Source: Paenibacillus sp. IHBB 10380
Lineage (GTDB): Bacteria > Bacillota > Bacilli > Paenibacillales > Paenibacillaceae
Assembly: GCF_000949425.1 (NCBI RefSeq)
Contig: NZ_CP010976.1
Coordinates: forward strand, 5,642,001-5,706,000
Direction of reading: 5' to 3'
Length of the DNA: 64,000 bases
Of this stretch, positions 60,878-64,000 are shown in pieces (the stretch's first letter is position 1; each line of letters starts with the position of its first letter). The notes below the pieces were generated by a model. That model was not told where the DNA came from and searched no databases. It saw nothing but the letters and a program-made list of their open reading frames with translations. The position numbers and the translations under genes were made by a program.

Positions 60878-61453
60878 ATGTACATATGTGGTGGATTCGT
60901 TCCGCAGCTAGAGAATGCGCGCCTGATGCTTCGCCAATTAGAACTTGATGATGCACCGGATTTACTATGTTGTTGGTCAGAGGTAGAAGTGCGTGAATAT
61001 TCAGGTATTCCAGAGCTTGAATCCATCGATCTGGCTAAGGAAATGATTACATTTCTTAATAGTTTATCTGCCACTGAGGATGGGATCCGGTGGGGAATTA
61101 TAGATAAGCAGAGCGGTGTATGGATGGGCAGTTGTGGATTCAATATGTGGCAGTTAGAAGGAGCTTATCGCGGTGAGATTGGTTGTGAGATGTCCAGTTT
61201 GTTCTGGGGGCAGGGCTATATGAGAGAAGCAATCAACCTGATCGTGCAATATGGCTTTCAAGTGATGGGGCTTAATCGAATTGAAGCTTTAGTAGATCCT
61301 AGTAATACTCGCGCTAGTAGGTTATTCACCTCGCTCGAATTCATGCCAGATGGGAAGTTGCGAGAATATCGTCACACACCGGATGGGTTTAGAGATGTCT
61401 TTGTGTATTCTATACTGCGTAAGGATTGGGAAGGAAACCAGAAGGGAGGATAA
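60878..61453 (+). CDS. GNAT acetyltransferase, RimJ/RimL type
   Basis: The ATG at 60878 has AGGTGGG 6 bp upstream; an earlier ATG at 60860 overlaps the ribosome site. The 191-residue protein opens LENARLMLRQLELDDAPDLL and has the acetyl-CoA-binding turn region FWGQGYMREAINLIVQYGF, then N-R-I-E-A-L-V-D-P-S-N-x-x-A-S-R-L, as in RimL-type enzymes. It sits at the head of the ECF transporter genes with only 2 bp to ecfT, so it is in the same operon, but a role in vitamin transport is not evident. Confidence 0.88.
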   Translation: MYICGGFVPQLENARLMLRQLELDDAPDLLCCWSEVEVREYSGIPELESIDLAKEMITFLNSLSATEDGIRWGIIDKQSGVWMGSCGFNMWQLEGAYRGEIGCEMSSLFWGQGYMREAINLIVQYGFQVMGLNRIEALVDPSNTRASRLFTSLEFMPDGKLREYRHTPDGFRDVFVYSILRKDWEGNQKGG

Positions 61454-61455
61454 CG

Positions 61456-62226
61456 ATGATCATACCTTATCAAAGAGGGAGTTCATATCTACATAAGTTG
61501 GATCCACTTAGTAAGCTAGTGCTCATTCTATGTATTGCTATTCTAGCGATGACTTTTCAACATTCAGGTGCGCAGGTTTGCTTGTTATTATTTACTACTG
61601 TCGCCGCTCGTTATGCCGCCGGGATGGTGTGGGGCAGGCAGTGGAAGATTGTACGATTCCTAATCCTATTTACACTCCCCTTATTCGTTATTACTTTATT
61701 TACAGCTTCTGGGAGTCATGAATTACTACGTTGGGGTTACTTCCAACTGACGGTGGAGGGACTGGATGGAGCGGGCTCAGTCACACTGCGTATGTTTACT
61801 TTATTTCTGTCCTCATACGTATATATTATAACTACGGACCCTCAGGATTTGGTTGCCGCATTAACTCAGCGGTTGAAGATCCCTTATCGCTTTTCATTTG
61901 GAATTTCTATGGCGCTTACGTTTCTGCCTTTACTAGAGGAAGAAGGGCGGATGATATCGGCGGCTCATCAGGTGAGGGGACGAAGACCACGGGGATGGGG
62001 TGACAAATGGCAGTGGTGGCGTATGTATATGTCCACTGTTCTATATAATGCGCTTAGACGTGTACAGCAGACAGCGGCAGCGATGGAGGCGAAGGGATTT
62101 GGAGCATATCCTGACCGCACCTACTTACGTCCGCTTATGTCATGGGAACGAGGACGTATTGTAGCTTTGCTAAGCATAGGGATAACAGGTTATTTGTGGT
62201 GGTTCGTTCAGAACGTTAACCACTAA
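61456..62226 (+). CDS. ecfT: ECF transporter transmembrane protein EcfT
   Basis: The ATG at 61456 has AAGGGAGG 6 bp upstream and gives MIIPYQRGSSYLHKLDPLSKL, the normal EcfT opening (H-x-L-D-P-x-x-K-L). The 256-residue protein has about five membrane helices and two coupling-helix motifs (HQVRGRRP near 182 and MEAKGFGA near 220) that contact the ATPases. It belongs to a dedicated thiamin-type ECF system like YkoC, given the neighbouring YkoE-like S component and fused ATPase. Confidence 0.9.
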   Translation: MIIPYQRGSSYLHKLDPLSKLVLILCIAILAMTFQHSGAQVCLLLFTTVAARYAAGMVWGRQWKIVRFLILFTLPLFVITLFTASGSHELLRWGYFQLTVEGLDGAGSVTLRMFTLFLSSYVYIITTDPQDLVAALTQRLKIPYRFSFGISMALTFLPLLEEEGRMISAAHQVRGRRPRGWGDKWQWWRMYMSTVLYNALRRVQQTAAAMEAKGFGAYPDRTYLRPLMSWERGRIVALLSIGITGYLWWFVQNVNH

Positions 62227-62257
62227 TTAAATATTGGTTGACGATAGAGGGGTCATC

Positions 62258-62302
62258 ATGTCAGAATGGCAGAAGACAAGTGGAGTGCACACCACCTTGT
62301 AA
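62258..62302 (+). CDS. Possible 14-codon ORF between ecfT and the S component
   Basis: ATG with AGAGGGG 8 bp upstream reads MSEWQKTSGVHTTL and stop, inside the 102-bp gap. An imperfect GGTCAT/ATGACC repeat encloses it. It may be chance; no TPP riboswitch elements are visible here. Confidence 0.2.
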   Translation: MSEWQKTSGVHTTL

Positions 62303-62328
62303 TGACCTATTAGAGGAGTTGACTGGAT

Positions 62329-62910
62329 TTGAACTTGTTATTGCCTTTCACTAAGAAACGTGAAGCGTTCACCACGTTAGATATCGTACTTATGGCGATG
62401 CTAGCCACGGCTAATGCTGTGATGACCTTTTATTTATCGTATATTAACAAAATGCTGAATAGTATGGGCGGGCCTATCGCTACATCGACTATTGTAGGAC
62501 TATATATGGTATATGGGCTTTTGGCGTACTATATTATTCGTAAACCTGGAACAGCTGTGATCACCTATGGTATTGGTGGAGCTATTCAATGTTTCGTAGG
62601 AACGACTTATGGGATTGCTTCCTGTATCGTCGCTGCACTATGTTATATGATTGTAGCTGAATTAATTTTTGCTATGTTTCGGTACAAGCAGTGGGGAGTA
62701 AGTGCTCTTATGTTAGCAGGCGGTGCGCTCGTTCCACTCTGGTTTCTCTGCGCTGTATATATGTTTGGATATACCACATGGGGCTGGCAAGTGCTTACAC
62801 TTGCGCTGGGAATGCGGTTGTTAAGCGGGACCATATTGTGTGGTCTGTTAACCAAGCTACTTGGTGATGCTATCCAGCGGACAGGATTGCTAAGACGTTA
62901 TAAGATCTGA
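62329..62910 (+). CDS. ECF transporter S component, YkoE-like
   Basis: Start is TTG with GAGGAG 10 bp upstream. The 193-residue membrane protein has about five to six helices and the YkoE pattern: GPIATSTIVGLYMVYGLLAY, YIIRKPGTAVITYGIGGAIQ, then F-V-G-T-T-Y-G and FAMFRYKQWGV. YkoE proteins bind hydroxymethylpyrimidine or thiamin and pass it to the EcfT/EcfA module. The gene order here is T, S, A, unlike ykoEDC. The assignment of the substrate comes from the family only. Confidence 0.85.
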   Translation: MNLLLPFTKKREAFTTLDIVLMAMLATANAVMTFYLSYINKMLNSMGGPIATSTIVGLYMVYGLLAYYIIRKPGTAVITYGIGGAIQCFVGTTYGIASCIVAALCYMIVAELIFAMFRYKQWGVSALMLAGGALVPLWFLCAVYMFGYTTWGWQVLTLALGMRLLSGTILCGLLTKLLGDAIQRTGLLRRYKI

Positions 62911-62936
62911 TCGAAGGGGGCTGGCTATGTCGACAA

Positions 62937-64000
62937 CAGCGATAGAACTGCAAGGACTAACCTATACATTTGATGAACAATCAGAGCCCGTGTTGAACCA
63001 GATTACGTTGTCTATACCGAAAGGGCAGTGGGTCGCAGTTCTTGGACGTGGAGGGAGTGGTAAGTCCACCTTATGTCAACTGTTGAACGGCTATTTACCA
63101 CGAAGCGGCGGTGGACGCCGAAGTGGTCTTGTGAGGGTAGAGGGAATGGATCCAGCGGTGGCTTCGCTCGCTGATATCGCTCATGTCATTGGCATCGTCT
63201 TTCAAGATGCCGATGCCCAGCTCGTACAAGGCAACGTTGAAGCCGACGTTGCCTTCGGGCCCGAGAATCTGCGGGTTCCCCCCGCAGATATCGCCCACCG
63301 CGTTACAGCTGCGCTGGCGGCGGTAGGCCTAACCCCGCACCGCGATGCGGCGGTGCGGGAGCTCTCCGGCGGCCAACGTCAGCGGGCCGCCATAGCCGCG
63401 GTGCTTGCGCTTGCGCCGCGGCTACTCGTCTTCGACGATGCGACCGCGAGCCTTGACGGCGCGGCGCAAGTGCAGTTCGTGCAGCTATGCGAAGCGCTGC
63501 ACGAACAGGGCCGGACGCTCTTATGCGCGTCCGGCCGTTTCGACGATGTAGCGCGCGCAGCAGAGCGCGTCATCGTCTTAGAGGGAGGAGCCGTCGTGCT
63601 CGACGGCACGCCGCAGGAGCTGCTCGCCAGCTATGCGGAGCAGCTGGTGCAGCTCGGTTTGCTGCCCGCCACGGAGTGGGCAGAGCATCCTTCCACGCCA
63701 TCATCGACCCCAGTCCTATCCGCTGGGGTGACCCCCAAAGGGGTTGATCTTGAAGGTGTTGCTGCTTCATCTTCATCTATCCCAGCGCTTGAGGACGATC
63801 TCAAGTTGGTTGATCTTGAAGGCATATCTGCTTCATCTTCATCTATCCCTGCGCTTGAGGACGATCCCAAGTTGGTTGAACTTGAGGCCGTGCCTGTTGC
63901 TCCATTGTTCATTCCGGCGCTCCCAGTGATAGAACAGCGCCCTTCTTCTAGTCGCTTTACTACAGGTAACGAAGAGGAAATATCGCTACTTGCAGTAAAG
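62937..64000 (+). CDS. Fused ECF ATPase (YkoD-like), first half, cut by window end
   Basis: ATG 62937 has GAAGGGGG 6 bp upstream. The visible 354 codons hold one ABC domain: Walker A GRGGSGKST (about 40-48), Q-loop VFQDADAQLV, signature LSGGQRQRAAIA (about 143), Walker B LLVFDDATASLD. The catalytic Glu is Asp, and the H-loop His is replaced (CASGRFDDV). A low-complexity linker with 22-residue repeats follows, after which a second ABC domain is expected, as in YkoD. DNA at about 63230-63700 is much richer in GC than its neighbours. Confidence 0.85.
63743..63890 (+). repeat. 66-bp tandem repeat in the ATPase linker
   Basis: Units start at 63743, 63809 and 63875 (the last partial and diverged). 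Each full unit encodes 22 residues of the form VDLEG-x-x-ASSSSIPALEDD-x-KL. The repeat keeps frame and lies between the two expected ATPase halves. Confidence 0.85.

Noticed and set aside
62227..62328. TPP riboswitch in the ECF operon gap
   Set aside because: The gap is too short and lacks the CTGAGA and CCTGAT motifs of the TPP element.
63379..63912. Several frames in other phases within the fused ATPase gene
   Set aside because: They arise from the GC-rich block and the tandem repeat, which leave few stop codons. The ATPase frame carries all ABC motifs.

Overview
The window looks like a chromosomal segment of a spore-forming, low-to-medium GC Gram-positive bacterium of the Paenibacillus type. 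The signs are AAGGAG-type ribosome binding sites, common TTG/GTG starts, SLH surface-layer repeats, a YesM/YesN two-component pair beside a LplB/YtcP-type sugar ABC transporter, an Sda-like sporulation checkpoint protein, a Bce-type antibiotic detoxification module and lipobox lipoproteins. Most of it is ordinary chromosome; one IS256-type element and a few decayed pieces are the only clear mobile content. No tRNA, rRNA, CRISPR array or prophage was seen.

Layout. 1-7.3 kb: tail of an SLH protein, a C39-like peptidase, a lipoprotein, a cluster of DnaA boxes, a DEAD-box helicase, a DsbA/SpxH-like protein and an IS that has cut away most of an HxlR regulator. 7.4-13.7 kb: DUF4241-like protein, DUF418 membrane protein and a complete BceRSAB-type module with a TNACA-N4-TGTAA palindrome before the ATPase gene. 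14-21 kb: sugar ABC importer plus YesN/YesM. 21-31 kb: VanW protein, SMI1/KNR4 protein, spermidine-synthase-like protein, heterodimeric ABC exporter, GNAT, and a MmyB-type regulator divergent from a second FabF. 31-39.5 kb: chemoreceptor, HXXEE protein with TetR regulator and a perfect operator, and a purple-acid-phosphatase-like enzyme divergent from a VTC-DUF4956-CotH operon. 39.6-46 kb: NADAR protein, an unusual agr-like locus, an sda-like gene, and a LytS/LytT-type (YpdA/YpdB-like) pair upstream of an OFA-family transporter. 46-55 kb: cyclophilin lipoprotein, coiled-coil and zinc-ribbon proteins, ArsB/NhaD transporter, GH13 glucosidase, small alarmone synthetase, and a MutS2-like ATPase behind a long structured leader. 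55-64 kb: free-Met-R-sulfoxide reductase, Ohr, esterase, CatE-like dioxygenase, BdbD/BdbC, and a thiamin-type ECF transporter operon that runs off the end.

Most interesting. (1) The agr-like locus (40.2-41.9 kb) has AgrB with its His/Cys pair, but the sensor-like membrane protein has no kinase, the LytTR regulator has no receiver, and the AgrD-like peptide has no cysteine. It may be a quorum-sensing system that works without a phosphorelay. (2) The MutS2-like protein (53.3-55.2 kb) lacks the Smr domain. Its leader carries a 7-codon upstream ORF whose last codons form one arm of an 11-bp stem, followed by two terminators. This is the architecture of antibiotic-inducible, ribosome-sensing attenuation, here placed before a relative of a ribosome-rescue ATPase. 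(3) Two 10-bp direct repeats with an 11-bp spacer upstream of the OFA transporter resemble the E. coli YpdB site, which suggests a pyruvate-type sensing circuit. Functions are inferred from recognised motifs and family knowledge; no database search was run.
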